A stretch of 64,000 nucleotides of DNA from Ryuthela nishihirai. Its lineage: Eukaryota > Arthropoda > Arachnida > Araneae > Heptathelidae. This document shows, one piece after another, positions 23,190-33,335 of the stretch. Position numbers and translations under genes: made by a program. Under the pieces are notes generated by a model. It was given only the letters and a program-made list of their open reading frames with translations, was not told the DNA's origin and did no database searches. Positions within the stretch are counted from its first letter, which is position 1. Every line of letters begins with the position of its first letter. The stretch spans positions 32,200,001-32,264,000 of the forward strand of contig JAWZYU010000005.1 of NCBI GenBank assembly GCA_038380435.1, read 5' to 3'.

Positions 23190-23511
23190 ACTGCACATAT
23201 GTATAACTCAAGTAGTTTTCATGAAATTTTTTAAACATCTCGAAGATGGAGATAAAATTTTTAAATGAAATGACGATCCAGTCTCTTGCTCCCCCATCCC
23301 CATTTATATTTTCCTAGATCCAGTCCTCCTCTGGATTATCTTATTGAGGGCAGTCAGGCCCTCGATAAGTATAATCGAAACCTAAGCCATGAATCGAAAG
23401 AGAAAATTGAATGGAATAATCGACGAAGAAAATATATAATCAACTCTGTCATAATGACCGTCGCATACTATTTCAAATTTTGCTCTCACTGTTCCCCCCT
23501 GATAAAAAGGG
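23190..23511. other. No recognisable gene
   Basis: The + frame at 23286-23555 runs into SINE-A and has no recognisable domain. Confidence 0.45.
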
Positions 23512-23650
23512 GCGGGGTGGCTCAGTCGGTAGCGTGCCAGGCTCGTAATCTGTAGTTCCCAGGTTCGAGTCCCAGCTGGGTCAGCGTTGAGACTTATCTC
23601 CGCAAAATTCCCCGTCCTGCCCACAGTCAGTAGGGGACACCGATGGGCTT
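23512..23650 (+). mobile_element. SINE-A fragment, 5' part
   Basis: tRNA-like head and early body only, ending at GATGGGCTT. The 3' two-thirds are missing. Confidence 0.88.
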
Positions 23651-24203
23651 TAATTAAAGCTTATGACGTCTTCAATTCTTGGGCTAGCTCTAACATGACT
23701 CCAAAACGACGGAAAAATCTGGGGATGTTTATGAATCATATATCAAATGAAGTTTTTGAAGATAGGTGTTTTTAGGGACAAAAAGTATAAAGGAAATAAA
23801 AAATTAAAAAAATGCATATCTTCATATATGAGCCTAAAAAGTAGAAAATAATCCTAAAGCACATCTATGGTGCAATCAATTACTAAGTTTGCATTCACTT
23901 CAAAGGAAAATAGGACGCCGATTTACCTGCACAACAATCTTGCCGGCGCCTTGTCTTCCTGAATACGAACTCAGTGACTGACTGCACCATCGGTATGCTT
24001 TAGGTATAGATATAAGGATAGATAATTTTTTTTGAATTTAATTTATTTATAGTTCATCTTTCTGTTCTCTGATAAGTCGAGACAACGTTTCAGTTGCAGG
24101 GTAAAAGAATTTCGAAAATAGGATTTTTAAATTATATCAGTTTTCCACAGCAAAGAATTATAAATTGATCCATAAACTGTGATATTGAATCGAGAAATGG
24201 TAA
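23651..24203. other. No gene; one diverged minisatellite-like unit
   Basis: At about 23953-24012 a single sequence (CTTCCTGAATACGAACTCAG then TGCACCATCGGTAT) resembles the 54-bp unit of the array at 1-353. The rest is AT-rich and lies against the left end of the Polinton. Confidence 0.5.
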
Positions 24204-24209
24204 CATATC
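24204..24209. repeat. Polinton target-site duplication, left
   Basis: CATATC immediately before the element, identical to 40674-40679. Six bp is the duplication length known for Polinton integrases. Confidence 0.93.
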
Positions 24210-24655
24210 AGTAGTATCATCACACCCGAGCGTTCCCCCTTTGCACAGTGCTTTCCCCCCCCTATGACGTCACCGACCACGCCCCCTATGACGTAACATG
24301 ACGTAATCATTACATAATCATTACGTAACCGGCCACGCCCCTTTATTAATAATTCCCCCCTTTATTAAACCCCCCTTTCCCCCACAGTGGCGCCATCTGT
24401 TGACAGTGAGAAGTACTATTTTCCCAAAAAACCCTTTATTTTCACTCTAATTTCTCGTTTTCGGACCCCCCGGTCGCCCTACCTATATTTTAAGCCCTCC
24501 CCCTTATTAAAAACCCTCCTGGCGCCATCTGTTGACAGTGAGAAGTACTATTTTCCCCAAAAACCCCTTTATTTTAAGTCTGATTTCTCGTTTTCGGCCC
24601 CCACGGTCGACCTACCTATATTTTAAGCCCTCCCCCTTATGAAAAACTCTCTGGT
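24210..24655. repeat. Left terminal inverted repeat of the Polinton
   Basis: The outermost 45 or so bp are identical to the complement of the right end; further in the match is imperfect with indels. It contains TGACGTCA (24265-24272), TGACGTAA (24289 and 24299) and TTACGTAA (24321). Inside lie two tandem copies of a 132-bp unit beginning TGGCGCCATCTGTTGACAG at 24388 and 24520. Confidence 0.93.
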
Positions 24656-24766
24656 TGACCATTTTAAGACCCCACCCCTTCACTCGGCTGATGCAAGTCT
24701 CAGAATAATTGCATGGAACGATTGACTGGTCTTAGAATAATTGTACAGAAAGGAATGATACAAAAT

Positions 24767-25500
24767 TCCTTAGTAATTAAACACTCATCAAAATTCCCTT
24801 ACCTCTATTAAAAATCATCCTACAGTTGAAACTCATTTTACTCTTACTGCTTCCATAGAAAATACCATAGGGTGAAATTAATAATGGTTTAAATTATTCG
24901 TAGGGATGGCATGTTAAATCTGCTTTTAGAACACACGTCTGCAGTGGAAAAATTTTCAAACTCCGTTAATCAACTCCCTAGTAATTAAACACTCGTCAAA
25001 ATATTCCTCACCTTTATTAAAATCACTCCAAGGTCGAAATAAAAATCAGTTTTTCTGTAGATGTGTTTCACCGGAAAAAAAAAAAAATCGTCCCTCGCTC
25101 TGTGGGTTCCCGGACTATACCGTGGCCTTGCTGTGGCCTTGATGCGGGTAAGGCATTTCAAATATTAACCTAGCTTTTTCTATGTATTTCTTACATCAAA
25201 GCCAACACTAGCACTGAATTCTTTTGAATGTAGATCTCAAATTGTAAATCAACTCACAGAGTTGTATTTATTCCTTAGTAATTAAAACTCTTTGCTATTC
25301 ATTTAGCCAGGACGACTAAACGATTCCTTTATAATTAAAATTCCCTGCTATTAAACTCCCTAGTAATTAAACACTCATCAAAATTCCCTTACCTTTATTA
25401 AATAAAACAGTTTTCTGTAGAGGCGTTTTATCGAAAAAAAAAAAACTTCTCTCCGGCCAACGAGAGTCGAACGCGCTACCTTCACTCTGTTCTTGAACAA
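24767..25500. repeat. Subterminal direct repeats in the Polinton left arm
   Basis: The block CTTAGTAATTAAACACTC or CCTAGTAATTAAACACTC, followed by ATCAAAATTCCCTTACC-like sequence, occurs at about 24769, 24979 and 25356. The last two copies continue into AGTTTTTCTGTAGA-type sequence and an A run. No coding frame is credible here. The 25441-25500 stretch contains a B-box-like word on the - strand (GCGTTCGACTCTC) but no full tRNA fold that I can draw. Confidence 0.7.
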
Positions 25501-25719
25501 GAACCAACCTGCAATGGAAAAATTTCAAACTCGGAGGTTTCATCATGCACATACGTGTCAGGTAGCAACGAAACATCTCGTGACAAATGATGCAATCGCC
25601 CTAGGGGTGAGTGTCCTGTGATTGTTGCTCTCTAAGGGTAAGTGACGTGTCACTCGCTGGACAGTCCACGTTATTCTGATCTTGTTGTGACACGTATTAG
25701 ATAGTGGGATTTGGGGGTG

Positions 25720-25727
25720 TATATATA
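25720..25727 (+). promoter_or_regulatory. TATA box of the polymerase gene
   Basis: TATATATA lies about 80 bp upstream of the proposed start codon at 25803. No ATG lies between about 25745 and 25803, which fits a short leader. The start context is CCCAAGATGT, with a purine at -3. Confidence 0.65.
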
Positions 25728-25802
25728 CGGGGTCAAGTCAGCCCAAGGACATTCCATTGCTAGCTTCTCTACTGAGTTATCAACGCTGCTGACTATCCCA
25801 AG

Positions 25803-28800
25803 ATGTCTACTGAGCAAGTTCCTGCTGGATCATCAACAGCTAACAGGTAAATAAAACTTTATTTAATGCTATGTTGTCCTTAAGACACAATCATTTACTG
25901 ACGTACATAGAATATTATATTTGTTTCTATCCAGTAAAAGTCATTTTACTTACTTTATTCTACTTATAAATTAGTTAAATATTTAATTAGATCTTTTGCT
26001 CAGGTTAGCAAACTGTTTCTCAAACTTTAGTGAAATATTTAATTAGATCTTTTGCTCAGGTTAGCAGACTGTTAAATTGTTTCTCAAACTTTAGTGAAAT
26101 ATTTAATTAGATCTTTTGCCCAGGTTAGCAAACTGTTAAATTGTTTCTCAAACTTTAGTGAAATATTTAATTAGATCTTTTGCCCGGGTTAGCAAACTGT
26201 TAAATTGTTTCTCAAACTTTAGTGAAATATTTAATTAGATCTTTTGCTCAGGTTAGCAAACTGTTAAATTGTTTCTCAAACTTTAGTGAAATATTTAATT
26301 AGATCTTTTGCCCGGGTTAGCAAACTGTTAAATTGTTTCTCAAACTTTAGTGAAATATTTAATTAGATCTTTTGCTCAGGTTAGCAAACTGTTAAATTTT
26401 TTCTCAAACTTTAGTTAAATATTTAATTAGATCTTTTGCTCGGGGTAACAAACTGATCAACATAGAGTTTTATTGTAAATCTTAATTTTCAAACTTTAGT
26501 TACTTAGATATTTTGATCACGCTAGTAAATGTGCTGCATATTCTGAGACCGTATTATCTATCTAGGAAAACTACGGATATGGAGCATTTCGAAAAGCTCC
26601 TAAAATCCGTGAAGCTCCTTGATGAGGCGATTAAAAGAAGCCTGCCCATGGAGGATCCCCAACATGCAAAACGTCCGTGTCGTCAGTTGGAGGCAGGGCA
26701 GGATTTACGGCAGAGGACTACGAGGTTGTCGCTGACCCACAGACGTAGGGCAGCCGCCGCAGCAAAAGCAGCAGTGGAGATGAGACCACCCGCTGTCGTC
26801 CGGCCTGATGCGCTCCCTTCAATGGCAACTAGGTAAATGAAATTTTATTTAACGTTGTCCTTAAGAAACTCAGCTATTTATTAACGTACATCGAGTTTTC
26901 TAACCTGTAAAGTCATTTTATTGTAAATGCTAACTTTAGTTACTTAGATTTTTTGCTTACGCTAGTAAATGTACCGCGTGCTGTCTTTTATTACAACTGT
27001 TAAAAAAGAAAAATTTTTTTTTTCTCAAACGTTAGTTAAATAGTTAGTTAGGTCTTTTGCTCAAACTGTGGCGCATGCTGTCTTTTATCACAACATAACT
27101 GTTCAATATAGAGTTTTATATTTGTTTCTAACCTGTAAAGTCATTTTCAAACTTTAGTTACCTAGATTTTTTGCTCACGCTAATAAATGTACTGCGTGCT
27201 GTCTTTTATTACAGCTGTTAAATTTATTTCTCAAACGTTAGTTAAATATTTAGTTAGGTCTTTTGCTCAAGCTGTGAGGCATGCTGTCTTTTATCACAAC
27301 ATAACTGCTCAATATAGAGTTTTATATTTGTTTCTATCTAGTAAAGTCTAAATGATAATTTTCAAACTTTAGTTACTTAGATATTTTGATCATGCTAGTA
27401 AATGTACTGCATATTGTCTTTTCTGTTCTAAGATGAAAAACATGTAAATGTTCTGTATATTCTGAAACGGAATTATCTTTCTAGACCCATCAATGCTCCG
27501 GACCGCGCGGCCCCCGCAGCTGATGCCGTCTCAACCAATGACGCGTGTTTTAAGACGCTGGACGCCGCTGTCAAGACTCCGGCACCTATCGTGTGCCAGG
27601 CCGTCCCCCCCAACGAGGTAGCCGGTGATGACGTCATCTCGGGACTCTTCAGCGGCTCTGTAGTCAGGTAAATGAAATTTCATTTGATGTAGAGCAGGTC
27701 TTAAACGGCTCAATCATTTACTAAAGCATATATAGTTTTATAGCCTGTAAAGCCATTTTACTTTCTTTATTCTACTTATAAATTAGTTAAATATTTAATT
27801 AGACCTTTTGCTTGAGCTAGCAACGGTTAAATTTTTCCACATTCGAGTGTTTACTCCTGTGGAACATTTTTTCACAGACTTGTACTGTAGGTAAAATTAT
27901 ACTAGCAATGTGTGTTGCCCTTTATTACAACTGTTAAATTTTTCCACATTCGAGTGTTTACTCCTGTGGATCATTTTTTCACAGACTTGTACTGTAGGAA
28001 AAATTTCTATATATATATATGTGAATAAATATATGATTTTTATTGGACAAACTATGTATAAAGAAGAATATTAGTAAATGTAATACTTTAAAAGTGTGTA
28101 TCTGGGGAAAATGTGATACTTTAAAAATGTAATACTTTAAAAGTGTGATACTTTAAAAATGTAATACTTTAAAAGTTTGTATCTGGGGAAAATGTGATAC
28201 TTTAAAAGCGTGTATCTGGGGAAAATGTAATACTTTAAAAGTGTGTATCTGGGGAAAATGTGATACTTTAAAAACATGTATCTGAGCAATACAGCATTAT
28301 AACTTCAGTTCTAAGATAAAAAACACGTAAAGTACTGCATATTCTGAGAATAAATTATCTATCTAGGTCTGTCGAGTCCTTCAACGTTCCAGGACCATCC
28401 ACAGTCAGACCTGCTGCAGTGCCGTACTACGCTGTAACCAAAACTCGTCACTACAACTCCGCCGAGTTTCGCACACAATTTGTTTCAAAAAGTGTGCGGC
28501 TTGGCGGAATGGAGGATGTACAGCCCCATAATTTCATTCCGGTCCTGCACGACTTGCACGAGCGGATGCTAGCCGATATCGTCCCCACAGGGGAATATAG
28601 CCATGTACGGCTATGCTTACGCTCCCGGGATTTGAAAAACCCCGTCAACCTGTCCCTAATTCGGCGTAATGCCCTGACGGGTGAGAGATTCATGACTGCA
28701 TTAGACAAAGTAGTGCAGTCAAATGAATCTCTCGGTCCTGGGAGTGAACTAGAATTTGACTTCGTCTGTGCGGACTTGGACAGGGTCGGCAGCGGCGGTA

Positions 28801-31800
28801 TTGGGAGACGTGCCGGACCGGAGAAACGGAGTCTTGTTGACGTGCATTCGTTCGCTGCCAAGAAGGGTAGCATTTTAAGAATTGTGAATCGTGACGATAT
28901 CTGTCTTGCAAGGGCTCTCGTCGTTGCACGAGAGCTCTGTTTAAAAAATAAAGGGCTGCCAAACACTTATGTGCAGATCCGGGACTACCGGTGCACACAG
29001 CAGGCGAAATTAGCCCATCAACTTCATCAGGATGCGGGTATTCCCGAGGGTCCCTGCGGACTCCTGGAAGTACAATTGTTTCAAGCGCACATGGTGCAAT
29101 ACCGGATTGTAGTGTATTCTGCTGACGACGCCTTCCTCCCCATCTTCATTGGTCCCGAAGGAGGGGACAACCTTTATTTATTGTTTAGTGCTGGGCATTA
29201 CGATGTGATTACCAAACCATCAGGGTTTTTCGGGGTTAAGCAATTCTGTCCGAAATGTTTAAAGGGGTCTAACAATGGGCACGTTTGCAAGGGGACCTGC
29301 AACAGGTGCCTGTCAACCGATGTGGTTCATGCAGGGGAGTTGTTGCTCTGCACAGTGTGTTGTGTGTATTTGCGCGGGGCTGAATGCTTTCAGGCGCATC
29401 TGCTGAAGGCATGTCAGACACAACATCGCTGTGTTAAGTGCATCAGCTTGTACGATCCCCTGAAAAAACACGTTTGCAAGGTTGACACTTTAAAATTCGT
29501 CGAGCCCTGCAAGATTGACCCTGTCGGTCAGACTTACCTCTACTTTGATGTAGAGACTGTGCAGTGTGCCGACGGATTGCTGAAACCGATACTGTGTGTG
29601 GTCACATACCAAGTGGACGATGAGTGGGTCTATGCTTCATTCCCGGAAATGGACGCCTTTATGGATTGGATTCTAGCTGAAGAACGTCCCAGGGTTCAAC
29701 GATTCAAGGACGCCACAGTCCTAGCGCATAATCTCAAAGGCTTTGACGGCATGTTCATCATTAGTTACCTGTACAGAAAATTTTTAAAACCGGATCTCGT
29801 GTTCGATGGATCCAAGATTTTAGGTATCTTTTTACCTGGCCTTAAAATAAGGTTTATCGACACGCTGTCCTTTATTCAGGCTCCTCTTCGATCATTCACG
29901 AAGACCTTCAACTTGGAGACGGTGAAAGGCTTTTTCCCCTTTAAATTTGTGAAGGAGGAAAATCTACAATATACAGGACCCATCCCTGATCGGCTTTTTT
30001 TCCAGCCGGAAGACATGGAGCCTGAAACTCTGTCAGCATTCAATGAGTGGTATGCCGCAGCAAGCCTTGAACCCTGGGATTTTCAACAGCAGCTTCTGTA
30101 TTACTGCAAGGCAGATACAGAGCTGCTGCGGCGAGGTGCCCAAGCTTTCCGTGAGGAATTTTTAAATCTCACAGGTGTAGACCCATTTGCGCGTGACCTG
30201 ACTATTGCCGGTGCTTGCCTTCGCATATTTCGTGGAAAGTTTTTGCAAAAGAATACCCTCGGTGTGTGTCCCGCCCAAGGGTATTCGGCGAGTAACGACC
30301 GGCAGTCCTTGAAAGCTCTCGCGTGGTTAGAGTATGAGGCTTCCAAGGACAACATCGAAATTCAAACTGCGCGATCACCCGGAGGTGAGTATAAGATAGG
30401 GCAGTACAAATTGGATGGCGTGTGCCACAGTACCCGTTGTTATTACGAGTTTTTAGGTTGTTACTTTCATCACTGCTTGAAATGTTTCAACCCTGAAAAA
30501 ATAGATCAGCGCACGAGAAAGCCATTTGGTCTGCTAAACACCCGGACCATGGATCGTCTTGAGACCTTGAAAGTGCTGATGAACGGGTACACATGCAAAA
30601 TTATGTGGGAGCACGAATTCGACGAGTTGATGCGCAAAAACCAGTCCGTCGCATTAATTTATAAATCCGTCGAGCCTATCCAGCGTATAGGGGCCCGTGA
30701 CTACCTCTACGGAGGGCGCGTGGAGGTGTTCTCCATCTTTGCATCGGTTGACTTAGGATGTAGCCTTAACTATGTTGATTACAACAGCCTGTACCCTTAT
30801 GTTTGCAAGAAGGCTCCATTCGGTAAAGGTCACCCGGTTCGGATCACCTCCGATTTCGCCACGGACCTCGACCACTATTTTGGCATTGCACACGCCACAC
30901 TGTTACCCCCCGACGGTTTATTCATCCCTGTACTGCCCTATAGGTGTAATGGGAAGCTGCTTTTTCCCCTTTGTAGGATCTGTGCGGATGGACAGCTGGC
31001 ACCCCCTTGTCGGCACACCGTGAACCAGCGCGCATTGACAGGATCTTGGCCTACATTCGAAATTTACGCTGCGATGCGTGCTGGCTACAGACTTCTCCAG
31101 TTCCACGACGTGTGGCACTTTAATACCATCCTGCAATATGACCCTACAACAAAAAAGGGAGGTGTCTATGCTGGGTACATAGACACTTTTCTGGGACTGA
31201 AGCAGCGCTACTCCGGGTTTCCCCCTGACGTGCAGACCGAGGAGCAAAAGGAAGCCTTCTGTGAGGCCTTCTTCCAGGCGGAGGGGGTTCGGATCCTCCC
31301 CTCGGAAGTTGAGAAAAACAACCTTAAGCGAACTCTTTCCAAGGTCTCGCTTAATTCGTCATGGGGGAAGCATGCGCAGAACATGAGTCGAACCCAGACG
31401 ACCATTGTGAGTTGTTCTGTCAAGTACATGGAGCTCTTGACGGACGCATCGCTAGTCATCACTGACGTCGCTGTTATCAGTGATCAGGCCGTGCTTGTCA
31501 CGCACAAGCCGGCGGAGTCTGCCACTCCAGCGAACACCCGTGGAAGCCTGATTCTCGCTGCAATGGTGACGAGTCATGCCAGACTAAAGCTGTACGAGCT
31601 TCTATCGAAATTAGATAGTCGTGCAATGTATTCTGACACGGATTCGGTGATTTATACAACGTCTCCTCGCGACACCTACACACCACCACAAAATCCCTTC
31701 CTTGGAGGTCTCGTTGACGAAATTTCTTCAAAGTATGGCCCCGGTGTACACATCACGGACTACATCAGCGCCGGGGCCAAGAGTTATGCCCTTCGGTTGA

Positions 31801-32102
31801 GCAACGGCGATGAAATTCTTCGCGCCAAGGGCATATCTCTCACGAAGCAAAACAGGTGTAAATATAATTTTGAACTTCTGAAATCCATGGTCCTAGGGAA
31901 TTCCCCAGTCAGCGAGACCTTCGATGTCCCTTTTAATGTGGTTCGTAATAAAGTGGATGGGTCACTTACGAACAGGCCCATGGTAAAAAGGTTTAAGGCT
32001 AACCTCGATAAGCGGTATCTCAGCCCGGGTTCGACTCTCACTGTACCTTATGGTTACAATGACCTGGGCCTGGATACCCTTATCCAACTCATGGATGAGT
32101 AA
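25803..32102 (+). CDS. POLB: Protein-primed family B DNA polymerase, four exons (25803-25846, 26566-26832, 27485-27667, 28367-32102)
   Basis: Replicates the element. The last exon encodes over 1,200 residues with the 3'-5' exonuclease motifs (YFDVET, AHNLKGFDGMF, YYCKADTELL), a Cys-rich segment before them (FCPKC, CNRC, CTVCC, CVKC), and polymerase motifs A (VDYNSLYPY), B (LNSSWGKHAQN) and C (YSDTDSV). The long frame has no ATG at its 5' end; its apparent first codon (28419) is GTG. Three upstream exons join it in frame: each junction splits an AG|R codon in phase 2, donors read AG|GTAAAT and acceptors CTAG. They add 182 codons, giving 1,409 residues. The added N-terminus is Ala/Arg/Pro-rich, with a basic stretch in exon 2, and has no domain I recognise; in protein-primed systems such an extension could relate to the terminal protein (inference). 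The exon model rests on splice signals and frame only. Confidence 0.9.
25847..26565 (+). other. Polymerase gene intron 1
   Basis: Begins GTAAATAAAACTTTATTTAA and ends TATTATCTATCTAG. Its start and end are homologous to introns 2 and 3. It contains the 63-bp tandem array at 25975-26455. Confidence 0.8.
25975..26455. repeat. Tandem array of 63 bp, about 7-8 copies, in intron 1
   Basis: AATATTTAATTAGATCTTTT followed by GCTCAGGTTAGCAAACTG recurs near 25978, 26036, 26098, 26161, 26225, 26288, 26355 and 26418. Single related units occur in introns 2 and 3, so the array grew from a piece of the ancestral intron. Confidence 0.93.
26833..27484 (+). other. Polymerase gene intron 2
   Basis: Begins GTAAATGAAATTTTATTTAA and ends GAATTATCTTTCTAG. 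It holds a further internal duplication: the block TTTTGCTCA ... GCTGTCTTTTAT occurs several times at about 26950-27300. Confidence 0.8.
27668..28366 (+). other. Polymerase gene intron 3
   Basis: Begins GTAAATGAAATTTCATTTGA and ends AAATTATCTATCTAG. It contains a duplicated block (CACATTCGAGTGTTTACTCC at about 27839 and 27946) and a short tandem array at 28096-28275. Confidence 0.8.
28096..28275. repeat. Short tandem array in intron 3
   Basis: Units built from TGTATCTGGGGAAAATGTGA and TACTTTAAAAGTG repeat about 4-5 times. Confidence 0.85.
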
Positions 32103-32755
32103 TTGCACAGTTTTTATTTATTATTGTACACTAATGTATTATTGTAAACTAATTTATTATTTATTTATTATTTATTTATTATTGCATCTTCATTTATTAT
32201 TTCAGTGTGCATAGTATTACAACTCTATTTCGTTGCTCACCAGTGTAAATATTATTTCATTACACGCTTTATTTCGTTGCTCACCAGTGAAAATATTATA
32301 TCATTACATACTTTATTTATTTCAATGTTCCTAGTGAACCTTATTATTTCACTGCACACTTTATTTATTTCAATGTTCCTAGGGGGGCCTTATTATTATT
32401 ATTATTATTATTTCAGTATCTGTAGTGGATCTTGTATCCGTAGCAGACCTTTTTTTTTTAAACTTATTATTTCAATGTTCCTAAGGAACCTTAGTTCACA
32501 CGTAATGACCCAGCACTGAGGCGTCGTCAGCTTTTGAATTACTGTATTTAACTTATTGTATTTAAAACTATAGCAGATCTGTCATTGTTTTACTGTCCAG
32601 CATTGGATATGTCATGTAAATTATTGTCTGTGAATTGTTTCAATAAAAAAGGTTTCAAAAAATCTGCCTCTTTATTACCTAGCTGAAACACACTACGGCG
32701 AGGGGAAAGTTCAATGCCGTGCTTCAGAGTGCGAGCGCGAGCAGCGCATGCTGAC

Positions 32756-32851
32756 GCCAGCCAATAAAAACCACCGGTGCATCTAAGCTTAGAGCTCTCC
32801 GTAGAAGGACCAATGAGAAGCCTGGATGCATCCGTGCTTAGAGAACTACTC
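32756..32851. promoter_or_regulatory. Tandem CCAAT module
   Basis: Two imperfect direct repeats about 49 bp apart each hold CCAAT (32761 and 32810), GGTGCATC or GGATGCATC, and GCTTAGAG. The region is GC-richer than its surroundings. It looks like a regulatory module, although no start codon follows it in either direction within a short distance. Confidence 0.45.
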
Positions 32852-32959
32852 CAGCAAGACCGTGTTTGGGGGGACACTGCACGGATTTGTAAAACTAATT
32901 AACGGAATGGCGTAGAAGAGTGAATGAAGCAAGAGACACAAATATCAGTTTTACTTTCT

Positions 32960-32965
32960 TTTATT
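32960..32965 (-). terminator. Polyadenylation signal of the leftward cluster
   Basis: AATAAA on the - strand, about 85 bp past the stop codon of the last leftward gene (33051). Confidence 0.55.
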
Positions 32966-33050
32966 GGATATTTTGTAATGCACATTTTAAATACATGGGT
33001 TTTTTAACACAAATCTTCAAGGTCACAGGGCTTGGATTTTACAGAAGGTT

Positions 33051-33335
33051 TCAATATGCTGACCACTCGGATAATTTTCTTTTCTTACGTCGGATGGGTA
33101 CGGCAATGTCTTTTGGCGGGCGCTCTTCAGCTATAGTGCTTCTGGGGATGTTGACTTTTAGTTCATGTGGAGTGTCAAGCTGTTTTGAGAATAACAAATA
33201 ATTTTTCAAAGCAGTCAGATACTTTTCGGATTTATCGTCAGCATCGTCAGACTCCAATATTTTCTTCATCTCTGAGTCCAAATCACATACTTTTTTTCTT
33301 ATGTTTTTTCTCTGCACAGCTTTTACAGAAATCAT
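33051..33335 (-). CDS. Small charged Polinton protein (94 aa)
   Basis: Last gene of the leftward cluster. Its ATG overlaps the stop of the preceding gene by 4 bp (ATGA). The protein is charged: an acidic segment (SEMKKILESDDADDKSEKY, about residues 20-38) and a basic tail (PIRRKKRKL). I recall small acidic/basic proteins of this type at the same place, next to the ATPase, in other Polintons; the function is unknown to me. No membrane segment or zinc motif. The conserved position and the overlap make it a real gene. Confidence 0.75.
   Translation of the reverse strand: MISVKAVQRKNIRKKVCDLDSEMKKILESDDADDKSEKYLTALKNYLLFSKQLDTPHELKVNIPRSTIAEERPPKDIAVPIRRKKRKLSEWSAY

Larger units (their letters stand above)
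32103..33050. other. Convergent intergenic region of the Polinton
   Basis: Lies between the polymerase stop and the end of the leftward gene cluster. It is rich in TTATTTATTATT and in repeated TTTCAATGTTCCTA blocks (about 32320-32490). AATAAA at 32642-32647 can serve the polymerase transcript; TTTATT at 32960-32965 (AATAAA on the - strand) can serve the leftward cluster. The 95-codon - frame (32590-32877) begins with GTG and has no motif, so I do not call it a gene. Confidence 0.7.

Noticed and set aside
25441..25500. tRNA gene or pol III unit in the Polinton left arm
   Set aside because: Only a B-box-like word is visible on the - strand; no A box at the right distance and no cloverleaf.
28451..28966. 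171-codon - frame opposite the polymerase, and other frames inside Polinton genes
   Set aside because: Shadows of the true coding strand; they have no motif and break the gene order.
31330..31400. Trp in polymerase motif B (NSSWGK) as a possible defect
   Set aside because: Trp at this place is, as far as I recall, normal in Polinton polymerases.
32590..32877. 95-codon - frame in the Polinton intergenic region
   Set aside because: First codon is GTG, and it crosses the tandem CCAAT module and the polyadenylation signals; no recognisable motif.
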